DNA of 64,000 nucleotides, taken from positions 185,440 to 249,439 of the forward strand of contig NZ_BSEV01000012.1 in the NCBI RefSeq assembly GCF_027922005.1. Reading direction: 5' to 3'. Position numbers and translations under genes: made by a program. The notes beneath the pieces were generated by a model. The model did no database searches. It was not told the DNA's origin and was given only the letters and a program-made list of their open reading frames with translations. This document shows, one piece after another, positions 53,219 to 61,651 of the stretch. The stretch comes from Streptosporangium carneum. GTDB lineage: Bacteria > Actinomycetota > Actinomycetes > Streptosporangiales > Streptosporangiaceae. The number at the start of each line of letters is the position of its first letter. Position 1 is the first letter of the stretch.

Positions 53219-55699
53219 CTAGGCCAGCAGGGACAGCAGGTCGCGGTCCCCGCGTTCTCTCAGCCGGGCGAGGAGGTCCGGCAGGCCCACCTGCCCGGTG
53301 AGGCCGACCCGCGTGGCGATGACCCGCGCCGCCTGCTCGGGGGTGCCGCCCGGCGCGGTGTAGCCGACCAGCCGCAGCGCCCGCGCGACCGGCTCGACCT
53401 CGCCGCCCGCGGCGGGCAGGTGCCTGGCCCGCAGGATCCCCTCGTCCGACAGGGTCAGGAACAGGTGACTTCCCCGCTTCGCGCCCACGTCTTCGAGCAG
53501 CGTCCTCAGCGACTCGAGGACGGGACGGTCCTGCCAGCTCAGGCCGAGCTCGCCGACCGCGCTGTCGACCCTGCGCGCGGTCCCCGGCGTCATGCCGAGA
53601 TAGGCGGCGAACCCGCTGGGCAACGGGCACTCGGCGCCCTGGATGTGCTCGGCGGTGATGTCGATCCTGAGCCACCAGCGACCGTCCGGCTGCCGGAAGC
53701 AGCGCCGGGTCAGCGAGACGTCCTTGAGCGGGCGAAACGGTCCTTCCGCAGGTCTCCCTTCGGCTTCCCCGTCCACCTCGTCCGCCGCGCCGTCCCGGGG
53801 ATCAGGGGCGTCCGCGGCGCGGTCCGGGGAGCCCGGCGGGCCGGCCGCGCCGTCCCCGCCTCCGCCGACGTGCTGGGGCGGTCGCTGGCCCGCGCCGAGG
53901 ATGCGGAGCTGGGGGACGTTCTCCAGCCACTCCTTGGCCACCTCGGGATGGATGCCGAGCGAGGCGACCAGTTCGAGGGCCCTCACCATGGTCAGCGGCG
54001 GCTTGGCCCCGCTGATCACGTCGCGGGTGCGGTGGCGCAGTTCGACGATGTCGCCCTCGACGAGCCAGTCGTCGGCCAGGCGGTGGTCGGGGAGGGTGGC
54101 CAGCACGAACTGCCAGACGGGCACGTCGAGGGAGCGGAGCTCACGGGCGTGCCATGAGGCCAGCGTGACCAGACGCGACTTGGGGGAGGCTTTGCCGAGG
54201 GCCCTGCCGACCTCGGCCAGATGGTCCCGGTACGGCGCCGCCTCGTCGGAGGCGAGCCACTCCCCGAGCCTGCGACGCAGGTCGGCCTCCGCCTCGTCGA
54301 TGACCTCCGGCTGCACGGCGAAGAGCTTCGACAGCGCCTCCACGGCGGCGGGGGCGTCGGTGAACACCCTGTTCTGCGCGACGGCCCAGCTCTTGTCGTC
54401 CAGGTCGGCGAAGGCTCCGTCCAGCAGCGCGTGCAGGTTTCCCACGGGCCGGGAAGGCTGTTCCCGCGCGTCCCGCTCCGGGGCCGCGCCCACGGCGACC
54501 GGCTCCCGCGGCTCGTCCGCGCGCGCTCCCGCCCGCTCGTCCGCGTGTTCGTCCGCCCGTTCGTCCGCCTGTTCCTCCGGGCGCGCTCCCGCCCGTTCGT
54601 CCGCCTGCTCGTCGGCCCGGGCTTCCGCGGGTGCGCCCGCCCGTTCGTCCGCCTGGATTTCCGCGGGCGGCTCCGCCGCCGCGTCGACGGCGGGTTCGCC
54701 GTCCTCACCCGGTTCGCTCTCCGGCCCCGCCCCCGCTTCGGCGGCGGCCTCGGCGCCCGGAGCGGGCTCAGCCCCGGGGGCGGGCCCGGGGGCGGGCTCC
54801 GCTTCCCGCGCGTCCGCTTCGGCGCCCAGGTGCTCAGAACTCGCGGATCCGGACAGTTCCGGCTCGGACGGCACGGGGGCGAGCGGTTCCGGCTCGGACG
54901 CCTCGGCCCCGGACGGTTCCGGCGTGGAGGCTCCGCGGGCGGGCGGCTCGGGGGTGAGCGGTTCCGGCTCGGACGGCCCGGGCTCAGAGGGCGTGGCCTC
55001 ACGGTCGGAGACGGACGCGGGTTCGGACGAGGGCTCCGAGACGGGCTCGGACGCGAGTTCGGAGGCGGGCTCCGAGACGGACTCGGGCTCCGAGACGGGC
55101 TCGGGAGTGGGGTTCGAGACGGGCTCGGGCGCGGGCTCCGAGACGGGCTCGGACGGCGCCTTCGCCGGTGTCGCCTCCGGGGCCGACCCGTTCTCCCGGA
55201 CGCCTGCCGCCGAGGGCGTCGGCTCGACCGCCCGGGCCTCGGCCTCCTGACCGGGGGCGGGCGGGGGCGCCGGGGCGTGCGACACGCCGGGAACGGGGTG
55301 GGCCACCCGGTTGAAAACCGCGGCGAACAGCGCGTGCAGCACCGGGAGCGGCCGGATGAAGGGCTGGTCGCGCAGTTCGTGACCGGTGAGGGCCAGCAGG
55401 CCGCCCCAGGAGCCCGTGCGGTCGAGGGCGATGGCCGTGTAGGGCTCGTCGGCCTCCTCCGGGTCCAGGACGTACAGGGCGGGCAGGACGTCGCCGACGG
55501 ACGCGGCGGGCCAGTGCTCCAGGGCGACCCCGGCGAGGATCTCCGCGAGCCTCTCAGGGCCGAGCACGGCGAGCACCCGGGCCATCGGCAGGCTGCGCCA
55601 CCAGGCGTCCGGAAGATCCGGCTGGTCGCGTAGGAGTGGAATCGCAGCCGCGTCGCTCCAGCGGAGCGGCGGCACGAGGTCACTCAGACTGAAGTTCAT
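53219..55699 (-). CDS. Paralogue of cassette protein C with long acidic linker (protein A)
   Basis: 826 residues. The N-terminal 125 residues (MNFSLSDLVPPLRW) and the C-terminal 190 (LTRRCFRQPDGRWWLRIDI) are clear paralogues of the 615-residue protein. Between them lies a 290-residue Glu/Pro/Ser/Ala-rich disordered stretch (about 135-425) made of SEPVSEP and ADERAGA-type repeats. The region matching the HTH (DAPAAVEALSKLFAVQPEVI) has lost the TRERIRQIE recognition signature and the winged-helix segment is missing. First gene of the three-gene cassette. Possibly an architectural partner, with DNA recognition left to protein C. Confidence 0.75.
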   Translation of the reverse strand: MNFSLSDLVPPLRWSDAAAIPLLRDQPDLPDAWWRSLPMARVLAVLGPERLAEILAGVALEHWPAASVGDVLPALYVLDPEEADEPYTAIALDRTGSWGGLLALTGHELRDQPFIRPLPVLHALFAAVFNRVAHPVPGVSHAPAPPPAPGQEAEARAVEPTPSAAGVRENGSAPEATPAKAPSEPVSEPAPEPVSNPTPEPVSEPESVSEPASELASEPVSEPSSEPASVSDREATPSEPGPSEPEPLTPEPPARGASTPEPSGAEASEPEPLAPVPSEPELSGSASSEHLGAEADAREAEPAPGPAPGAEPAPGAEAAAEAGAGPESEPGEDGEPAVDAAAEPPAEIQADERAGAPAEARADEQADERAGARPEEQADERADEHADERAGARADEPREPVAVGAAPERDAREQPSRPVGNLHALLDGAFADLDDKSWAVAQNRVFTDAPAAVEALSKLFAVQPEVIDEAEADLRRRLGEWLASDEAAPYRDHLAEVGRALGKASPKSRLVTLASWHARELRSLDVPVWQFVLATLPDHRLADDWLVEGDIVELRHRTRDVISGAKPPLTMVRALELVASLGIHPEVAKEWLENVPQLRILGAGQRPPQHVGGGGDGAAGPPGSPDRAADAPDPRDGAADEVDGEAEGRPAEGPFRPLKDVSLTRRCFRQPDGRWWLRIDITAEHIQGAECPLPSGFAAYLGMTPGTARRVDSAVGELGLSWQDRPVLESLRTLLEDVGAKRGSHLFLTLSDEGILRARHLPAAGGEVEPVARALRLVGYTAPGGTPEQAARVIATRVGLTGQVGLPDLLARLRERGDRDLLSLLA

Positions 55700-55810
55700 C
55701 CGTTCCCTTCACCAGCCCCTCAAGCCGCCCGAGTCACTCCACGTCGCCGGGGAACGAGACTCATGGAACAGACCATAGTCTGGCAAATCGCCCCAGCGCA
55801 TCGGGTCCGG

Positions 55811-56563
55811 TCAGCGACGTACGGCCGCGAACCGGAGTCGCACGTAGTCGGCCATCCAGCCGGTCTCCCGCCGCAGGGCGGGGGCGGCCAGTTCGTTCAC
55901 CCGGCGGAGCAGCGGTTCGACCAGATCCGCGGGCAGTCCCTGAAGCAGGGATCCGGCGAACATCCGCACCCAGTCGGCGGCCCCGCCCGGACACTCGTCG
56001 AGCGGGGTGGGGCGGTCGAAGTACTCCAGCAGACGGACGGTGAACCCGCCCTGCTCGAGGCGCGTGGCGTACTCGGCCGGACTCGGGAAGTACCACGGCA
56101 GGTCGGGTTCGGGGAGCCCGTGCTCGCGCCAGGCGGTGGACAGCGCCGCCGTGAGCGCGGCGCAGTTGCCCGCGCCGCCCATCTCGGCCACGAACCGCCC
56201 GCCGGGGGTCAGCGCCTGCCGCACGCTGGATATCACCGCGTCCGGCTCGCGGCCCATCCAGTGCAGGGCCGCGTTGGAGAAGACCGCGTCGTACGGCTGG
56301 GCGACCGTGAAGTCGCGGCCGTCGCCCACGATGAAGTCCAGCCCCGGGTGGAGCGCCAGGGCCTTCTCGATCATCGCCGGGGATCCGTCGATCCCCAGCA
56401 CCCGGGCGCCCCGGGAGCTGATCTCGGCGGTCAGCGTCCCGGTCCCGCAGCCGAGGTCCACGACGCGCTCTCCCGGTTGCGGGTCGAGCAGGTCGACCAG
56501 GGGAGCCCCATGTGCGGAAACGTAGCCGAAGCTGCTGTCGTAGGCGCGAGCGTTCCACCTCAT
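55811..56563 (-). CDS. Class I SAM methyltransferase, trans-aconitate type
   Basis: 250 residues from ATG 56563; TTG 56587 would add eight residues. SAM motif I is VVDLGCGTGTLTAEI, post-I LGIDGSPAMIEKA, motif II GDGRDF, and VFSNAALHWM is typical of trans-aconitate 2-methyltransferase-like proteins. The NAMCOOH-terminal PSPAEYATRLEQGGF matches that group. Substrate is not proven. It lies 111 bp upstream of the cassette on the same strand but a separate promoter is likely. Confidence 0.85.
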   Translation of the reverse strand: MRWNARAYDSSFGYVSAHGAPLVDLLDPQPGERVVDLGCGTGTLTAEISSRGARVLGIDGSPAMIEKALALHPGLDFIVGDGRDFTVAQPYDAVFSNAALHWMGREPDAVISSVRQALTPGGRFVAEMGGAGNCAALTAALSTAWREHGLPEPDLPWYFPSPAEYATRLEQGGFTVRLLEYFDRPTPLDECPGGAADWVRMFAGSLLQGLPADLVEPLLRRVNELAAPALRRETGWMADYVRLRFAAVRR

Positions 56564-56692
56564 CTGACTCGGGGTGTCATATCGCAAGACGCTCAGCTCA
56601 CATTCCGAGACGCAACGGCCTCTTATCGGTCCTCTCCAGACACTTTAGAGCCTCAAAGATGTCCCGACATATCAGTCTCATCAGCCTCAGGC

Positions 56693-57772
56693 TTAACCGA
56701 CCTTCGCCGCCCACTCCCGCTTGAGGTACGTCTTGGCCGTGTCGGTCTCCGGAATGCTGAGGATCAGCGGCCTGGCGCTCGTCGCGGGAAGCTTGGCGGC
56801 GAGTTCCCGGTCCAGTGTCCCGCGCATCTGGAGGGCCTCCATCCTGACCGGCCTGGCGTACCCCTTGAGGAACAGGTTCTGCCCCCGGTCGGAGAACAGG
56901 AACTCCTGCCAGAGCCGGGCGGCGGCGGGGTGCGGGGCGTTCTTGCTGACGGCCTGGACGTAGTAGGCGCTGAGCACGTTCTCCCCGGGGATCGCGACCT
57001 TCCAGCCCGGTGTCCCGCCGTTCGCCTCGTGGGCGGCCCGCTCGGCGTTGTGGTAGTCCCAGTCGACCACGACCGTGGCCGTCCGCTCCGTCGCCGCGAG
57101 GTTGCCCGCCTTCTTCAGGCGGCCGAAGAAGTCCACGCCCCTGGCGGCCTCGGCCTTGCCCCCGCTGATCGAGGCGGCCATCACCCCGTTGAAGGCGGCG
57201 GAGGTCTGCCGGGGGTCGCCGGGCAGCGAGACGCTGTAGCCGGGCTTGAGCAGGTCGGCGTACGAGGTCGGGGCGGCGACCCTGCGCGGGTCGTAGCCGA
57301 TGGACATGTAGCCGCCGTACCCGGCGTACCAGCGCCCGCCGTAGTCCTTCAGGTGGTCGGGGATGTCCAGCCACTGCTGCACCTTGTACGGGGCGAACAT
57401 GGGGGCGTTGGCGACCGCGACCTCCAGGCTCAGGTCGAACACGTCGGGTTTGAGCTGAGCCGCGGCCTCGATCTCCCGCTGGCTGCTGGCTCCCGGTTCC
57501 ACCTGGTCGACCTTGATCCCGTACTCCTCGGAGAAGGAGTCGATGATCTCGCCGTAGTTCACCCAGTCGCGCGGCAGCCCGATCACGGTGAGCGAGCCCT
57601 CCTTCTTGGCGGCCTCGACGAGACGTTCCATCGTCGAGAACCCCTCCTTCAGGGAGGCGGCCTGCGGCTTGACCGGCGGAAGTTGCGCGTTCTGCGGCGC
57701 CGGGGCACTGCTGCATCCGGCGAGCGTGGCGGTGAGGATCATGGCGGCGGCGGCGCTGATGCGTACGGTCAC
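56693..57772 (-). CDS. Solute-binding lipoprotein of an ABC importer (family 1)
   Basis: 359 residues. Signal peptide with lipobox LAGC (Cys near 20), so membrane-anchored. The body is a type-2 periplasmic-binding fold with extracellular solute-binding family 1 traits (VIGLPRDWVNYGEIIDSF, SIGYDPRRVAAPTSYADLL). Similar proteins bind iron, thiamine or polyamines; ligand unknown. No permease or ATPase gene is adjacent, so it is an orphan or uses components elsewhere. GTG start. Confidence 0.85.
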   Translation of the reverse strand: MTVRISAAAAMILTATLAGCSSAPAPQNAQLPPVKPQAASLKEGFSTMERLVEAAKKEGSLTVIGLPRDWVNYGEIIDSFSEEYGIKVDQVEPGASSQREIEAAAQLKPDVFDLSLEVAVANAPMFAPYKVQQWLDIPDHLKDYGGRWYAGYGGYMSIGYDPRRVAAPTSYADLLKPGYSVSLPGDPRQTSAAFNGVMAASISGGKAEAARGVDFFGRLKKAGNLAATERTATVVVDWDYHNAERAAHEANGGTPGWKVAIPGENVLSAYYVQAVSKNAPHPAAARLWQEFLFSDRGQNLFLKGYARPVRMEALQMRGTLDRELAAKLPATSARPLILSIPETDTAKTYLKREWAAKVG

Positions 57773-57836
57773 GGGGCGAATACTCTCCGCGACCGAAGGG
57801 TGGGTCTAGGAGGCGCGGCCTTTTTTGGGAAACGGC

Positions 57837-58073
57837 TTACGTCCGGCGGGGACGCCCCTCCGGGACGACCTTCGCCGCGGCGAGCGTTTCTTCGGCGATC
57901 TCCACCAGGGTGCCGTCACGCTTACGCACTCCGAGAACGCCGTCGCGCCAGAACTCCAGTTCGCCCACGGCGTCACGGAAACCCTCCGGCACACGTCGTC
58001 GAGTGGTTACTCTTTTCCCCACGTCAGAAGGGGTTAGGGTGATTTTAAGGGCAGCGCCGACGCCGAGGATCAT
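57837..58073 (-). CDS. Lone N-terminal domain of a GNAT-associated protein
   Basis: 78 residues. ITLTPSDVGKRVTTRRRVP and GVLGVRKRDGTLVEIAEETL resemble the small barrel-like domain found in front of GNAT acetyltransferases upstream of fdxA in many actinomycetes. Here the frame ends after KVVPEGRPRRT and no acetyltransferase follows. It is either a truncated remnant or a free-standing domain. Divergent from fdxA. Confidence 0.55.
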   Translation of the reverse strand: MILGVGAALKITLTPSDVGKRVTTRRRVPEGFRDAVGELEFWRDGVLGVRKRDGTLVEIAEETLAAAKVVPEGRPRRT

Positions 58074-58182
58074 CGTCTTTTGCCCCCTCCCGTTTCAGAC
58101 ATCTGGCGGGCACGGCAATACTAGGGCGTAGCAACCCGCGGTCGAAGTCGTGCCTAGGTGCGTAAAAAAGAAGGAGCCCGAG

Positions 58183-58509
58183 GTGACCTACGTCATCGCG
58201 CAGCCTTGCGTGGACGTCCTGGACAAGGCGTGCATCGAGGAGTGCCCCGTCGATTGCATCTACGAGGGCGAGCGCATGCTCTACATCCACCCCGACGAGT
58301 GCGTGGACTGCGGCGCGTGCGAACCCGTCTGCCCCGTTGAGGCGATCTTCTACGAGGACGACCTTCCCGAGCAGTGGAAGGATTTCTACAAGGCCAACGT
58401 CGAGTTCTTCGACGACCTGGGATCGCCGGGCGGCGCGTCCAAGGTCGGCAAGATCAACAAGGACCACTCGATCGTCGCGGCCCTGCCGCCGCAGGCCGAG
58501 AGTCACTAG
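58183..58509 (+). CDS. fdxA: Seven-iron ferredoxin FdxA
   Basis: 108 residues from GTG 58183, seven bases after AAGGAG. The N-terminal cluster motif CVDVLDKACIEECPVDCIY and the second CVDCGACEPVCPVEAI hold the [3Fe-4S] and [4Fe-4S] clusters of 7Fe ferredoxins. A long C-terminal helix follows, as usual. It carries electrons to cytosolic oxidoreductases; partner unknown. Located just before dapC, a conserved order in actinomycetes. Confidence 0.93.
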   Translation: MTYVIAQPCVDVLDKACIEECPVDCIYEGERMLYIHPDECVDCGACEPVCPVEAIFYEDDLPEQWKDFYKANVEFFDDLGSPGGASKVGKINKDHSIVAALPPQAESH

Positions 58510-58516
58510 CGGGTTC

Positions 58517-58559
58517 GCGCGGGCGGGGGCAGGCGAGACGAGTCCGCCCCCGCCCGCGC
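58517..58559 (+). terminator. Terminator of fdxA
   Basis: GCGCGGGCGGGGGC (58517-58530) pairs with GCCCCCGCCCGCGC (58546-58559), a perfect 14-bp stem with a 15-base loop, eight bases after the fdxA stop. Confidence 0.85.
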
Positions 58560-58629
58560 AGGTTCACACGACAAGACGCCCTCCTGTCGTCCCCGGCGGG
58601 ACGCAAGGACATCACGAGCGGGGAGAGCT

Positions 58630-59709
58630 GTGATCGGCCTGCCAGACTTTCCATGGGACCGGCTCACGCCGCTCAAGACGCTGGCCCAGGCGCATCCCGA
58701 CGGGATCGTCGACCTGTCGGTCGGCACGCCCGTCGACCCGGTGCCCGCCGTCGTCCGGCAGGCGCTCGCCGACGCCTCCGACAGCCCCGGCTATCCGCTG
58801 ACCTACGGCACGGAGCGGCTGCGCTCGGCCGCCGCGGGCTGGCTGCTGCGCAGGCACGGCGTGCACGTCGACCAGGCGAACGTGCTGCCGCTGATCGGCT
58901 CGAAGGAGTTCGTCGCCTGGCTCCCGACGCTGCTCGGCGTCGGCGCCGGGCAGCGGGTGGTCTTCCCCGAGCTGGCCTACCCCACCTACGACGTCGGGGC
59001 ACGCCTGGCGGGCGCGGAGCCGTACGCCACGGACGGGCTGCTCTCCCTCGGACCCGAGCGGGCGCCGCTGGTCTGGGTGAACTCCCCCTCCAACCCGACC
59101 GGCAGGGTGCTGCCCGCCGAGCACCTGCGCAAGGTGGTCTCGTGGGCGCGCGAACACGGCGCGGTCGTGGCCTCGGACGAGTGCTACATCGAGCTCGGCT
59201 GGGAGGAACAGCCGATCTCGATCCTCCACCCCGACGTCTGCGGCGGCTCGCACGAGGGCCTGCTCGCGGTGCACTCGCTGTCCAAGCGCTCCAACCTGGC
59301 GGGATACCGCGCCGGGTTCGTCGCCGGTGACCCCGCGCTCGTCCAGCGCCTGCTGGAGGTCCGCAAGCACGCGGGCATGCTCATGCCGGGCCCCGTCCAG
59401 GCGGCCATGGCCGTGGCGCTGGACGACGACGAGCACGCCGAGGAGCAGCGGGCCCGCTACGCCGCCCGCCGCGCGGCGCTCAGACCCGCCCTCGAGGCGG
59501 CGGGCTGGCGGATCGAGCACTCCACCGCGGGCCTGTACCTGTGGGCGTCCGACGGCACCGACTGCTGGAAGCAGGTGCGGGCACTGGCCGACAGGGGCAT
59601 CCTCGTCGCGCCCGGCGACTTCTACGGCAAAGCGGGCAGTGCGCATGTCCGAATCGCCGTGACCGCCAGTGACGAACGGATCAGTGCGGCGGTGCGCCGC
59701 CTCCAGTAG
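58630..59709 (+). CDS. dapC: Succinyldiaminopimelate transaminase
   Basis: 359 residues of the fold-type I PLP aminotransferases. The Schiff-base Lys is in VHSLSKRSNLAGYRAGF. NSPSNPTGRVLP and SDECYIELGW bind PLP and substrate. The start GTG 58630 follows GGGAGAG. Position between fdxA and dapD/dapE and the family style (FPWDRLTPLKTLAQAHPDGIVD) point to DapC, which converts N-succinyl-2-amino-6-ketopimelate to N-succinyl-LL-DAP. Confidence 0.9.
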   Translation: MIGLPDFPWDRLTPLKTLAQAHPDGIVDLSVGTPVDPVPAVVRQALADASDSPGYPLTYGTERLRSAAAGWLLRRHGVHVDQANVLPLIGSKEFVAWLPTLLGVGAGQRVVFPELAYPTYDVGARLAGAEPYATDGLLSLGPERAPLVWVNSPSNPTGRVLPAEHLRKVVSWAREHGAVVASDECYIELGWEEQPISILHPDVCGGSHEGLLAVHSLSKRSNLAGYRAGFVAGDPALVQRLLEVRKHAGMLMPGPVQAAMAVALDDDEHAEEQRARYAARRAALRPALEAAGWRIEHSTAGLYLWASDGTDCWKQVRALADRGILVAPGDFYGKAGSAHVRIAVTASDERISAAVRRLQ

Positions 59710-59720
59710 GATCGCGCGGC

Positions 59721-60389
59721 ATGACCCCTGAGGTCGCCGTGATACTGGGACTGAGCGCGGTCACGCTTGTCCTGTTGCTGGGCGCGTTCTTCGCGACCAC
59801 GCGCCAGGACAGGAAACCGCGCAGGTCCGGGGGCTCCGGCGAAACCCCCCTCCCACCGGCCGAGGACGCGCAGACGCCTCGGCCGAGCACGGGCCATGTC
59901 GGCATCGACTATCCCGACCCGCGCACGATCAAGGTCGGCGACACGATCGACTGCCAGGGCGTGCGAACCCGGGTCCTGGGCGCCCTGTACCTGTCATGGC
60001 AGGGAAACCAGTGGACCGAATACCTCCTCGACGACGGCAGCCGCCGCTACCAGTGGCTGTCGATCGAGACACGCCCCGGTCTGGGCGCAGGCGACCTCCA
60101 GCACCTCGAGGTGCTGCTGTGGACGCCCGTGCCCACGCAGGGCATGGTCCCGGCCAAGACCACGCTGAGCGTCGAGGAGGTCCAGTTCTTCCCCGTCGAC
60201 CGGGGCACCGCCGCCTTCCGCTCCGAGGGCGTCACCTCGATGCCTGAGCGCGGCCTGCTCGACTTCGCCGACTACCGGGCCTCGGACGGCCGCCTGCTCT
60301 CCTTCGACCGCCTCCAGGGCCAGCCGTGGACGTCCTCGTACGCCCAGGCCCTGCCCCCCGGCTCGATCAACATCGAGAAGAAGAACTGA
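59721..60389 (+). CDS. DUF4178-like membrane-tethered protein
   Basis: 222 residues. An N-terminal membrane helix (about 5-25) and a Pro-rich linker lead to a beta-rich domain (about 65-215: IKVGDTIDCQGVRTRVLGAL, YLLDDGSRRYQWLSIE) that fits the DUF4178 fold. It starts 11 bases after dapC and may be cotranscribed. Function unknown. Confidence 0.75.
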   Translation: MTPEVAVILGLSAVTLVLLLGAFFATTRQDRKPRRSGGSGETPLPPAEDAQTPRPSTGHVGIDYPDPRTIKVGDTIDCQGVRTRVLGALYLSWQGNQWTEYLLDDGSRRYQWLSIETRPGLGAGDLQHLEVLLWTPVPTQGMVPAKTTLSVEEVQFFPVDRGTAAFRSEGVTSMPERGLLDFADYRASDGRLLSFDRLQGQPWTSSYAQALPPGSINIEKKN

Positions 60390-60473
60390 CCCCCTGCCCT
60401 TCGCCCCGTTCCCGCCTCCTGCTGTCCGGAGGCCCTCCGAGCCCCCGTCTCCTCCCGGGCACGAGCCTTCCGA

Positions 60474-60549
60474 GTCTTCGTCCCGCCCAGACGTCTTCGT
60501 CCCGCCCAGACGTCTTCGTCCCGCCCAGACGTCTTCGTCCCGCCCAGGC
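60474..60549. repeat. Four tandem 19-bp units, intergenic
   Basis: Four copies of GTCTTCGTCCCGCCCAGAC (the last with one change) from 60474 to 60549 in the 272-bp convergent gap. No gene is evident there. Nothing suggests replication iterons because no dnaA-type or AT-rich stretch is near. Confidence 0.85.
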
Positions 60550-60661
60550 GCAGACCCCGAGCCCGCCGCCTCGAGGGAGGACGGCGGCCACGACGCGTCG
60601 TGCCACGCGGACCGGTGCCTGGGAACACCGCGAACCCGGTGAAAGCCCGCGGTCAGTACGG

Positions 60662-61516
60662 CTAGGAGATCTCCACCTTGCTCTTGGGGGCCCCGGAGTC
60701 GGGCTTCCATCCTTCTTCCTCGCCGTTGTCCGACTTCCAGGCCTGGCCGCCGTAGCGGACCTGGCGCAGTCCGAACTTCTTGGCGTGGGCGACCGCCCAG
60801 CTGGCCGTCAGCCAGCCGTACTCCGGAGAGGTCGCGTCGAACGTGGCGTTCGAGCCGAGCGCGTGGACGAGCCCGCGCCTGGCCTTGTCGGCGGGGGGCG
60901 GCGAGGTGGCGCCGGTCGTGGCGGCCGTGGCCGTCGGGGTGCGGGTCGGAGCGGGGAACCAGCAGTTCACGGCGTTGGGCACGCGCCCGGTGAACGCCGC
61001 CGCCAGGATCTTCCCCTCGTCCTCGTGCTGGGCGTACGCCGAGCCGTCGGCCGAGCGCTGCACCCTCTGGGCCGCCTCGTGGAGCGGCAGCTTGCGGTAG
61101 TTCTTCACCTTCACCAGCGCCGAGAAGAACTTGCCCGTGGCGTAGACCGGGTCGGTCAGCTGCTTCGGCGTTCCCCAGCCCTGTGAGGGCCGCTGCTGGA
61201 ACACCCCCACCGAGTCGCGGTCGCCGTAGGGCAGGTTCACCAGCTTGGACTCCTGGATGCCGGTGGCGTAGGCGATCACGACCGCCCGTTCCGGCAGCTT
61301 CCTGCGGGCCGCGACCGCCGCGATGATCGAGGCGACCTGAGCCTGGTCGATCTCCAGCTCCAAGGAGCCCTCCGGAGTGGTGATCTTGCACCCCTCGCCG
61401 AGATCCCTGAAGGGCGCCCGGTTGAGCAGGGAGAAGATGCCCACGGTGATGGCCACCGCCAACACGGTCACGATCGCGATGATCGCGATGACCCCTTTGG
61501 AGAAGCGCCGTCGCAC
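60662..61516 (-). CDS. Transglycosylase-like exported protein
   Basis: 284 residues. An N-terminal membrane helix (about 8-30) is followed by a lysozyme-like domain. AYATGIQESKLVNLPYGDRD supplies the presumed catalytic Glu, and SVGVFQQRPSQGWGTPKQL is typical of actinobacterial proteins often labelled heavy-metal transporter by error. A Pro/Thr linker (about 200-220) and a second alpha/beta segment (WLTASWAVAHAKKFGLRQVRY) follow. Likely wall-associated; activity not proven. Convergent with the DUF4178 gene. Confidence 0.75.
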   Translation of the reverse strand: MRRRFSKGVIAIIAIVTVLAVAITVGIFSLLNRAPFRDLGEGCKITTPEGSLELEIDQAQVASIIAAVAARRKLPERAVVIAYATGIQESKLVNLPYGDRDSVGVFQQRPSQGWGTPKQLTDPVYATGKFFSALVKVKNYRKLPLHEAAQRVQRSADGSAYAQHEDEGKILAAAFTGRVPNAVNCWFPAPTRTPTATAATTGATSPPPADKARRGLVHALGSNATFDATSPEYGWLTASWAVAHAKKFGLRQVRYGGQAWKSDNGEEEGWKPDSGAPKSKVEIS

Positions 61517-61651
61517 GCTGAAGAACCTACCGATCTCAGGCAGCCGGGAAGCGGCGGCGGATCTCGTCGAAACCTCGAAGTCGGAATCTCGAAGGGGAGC
61601 CGTCGCGCTCTGTTATCGTTTCACAGGTTTTGCGGGCAGAGCCTGCCCGTC

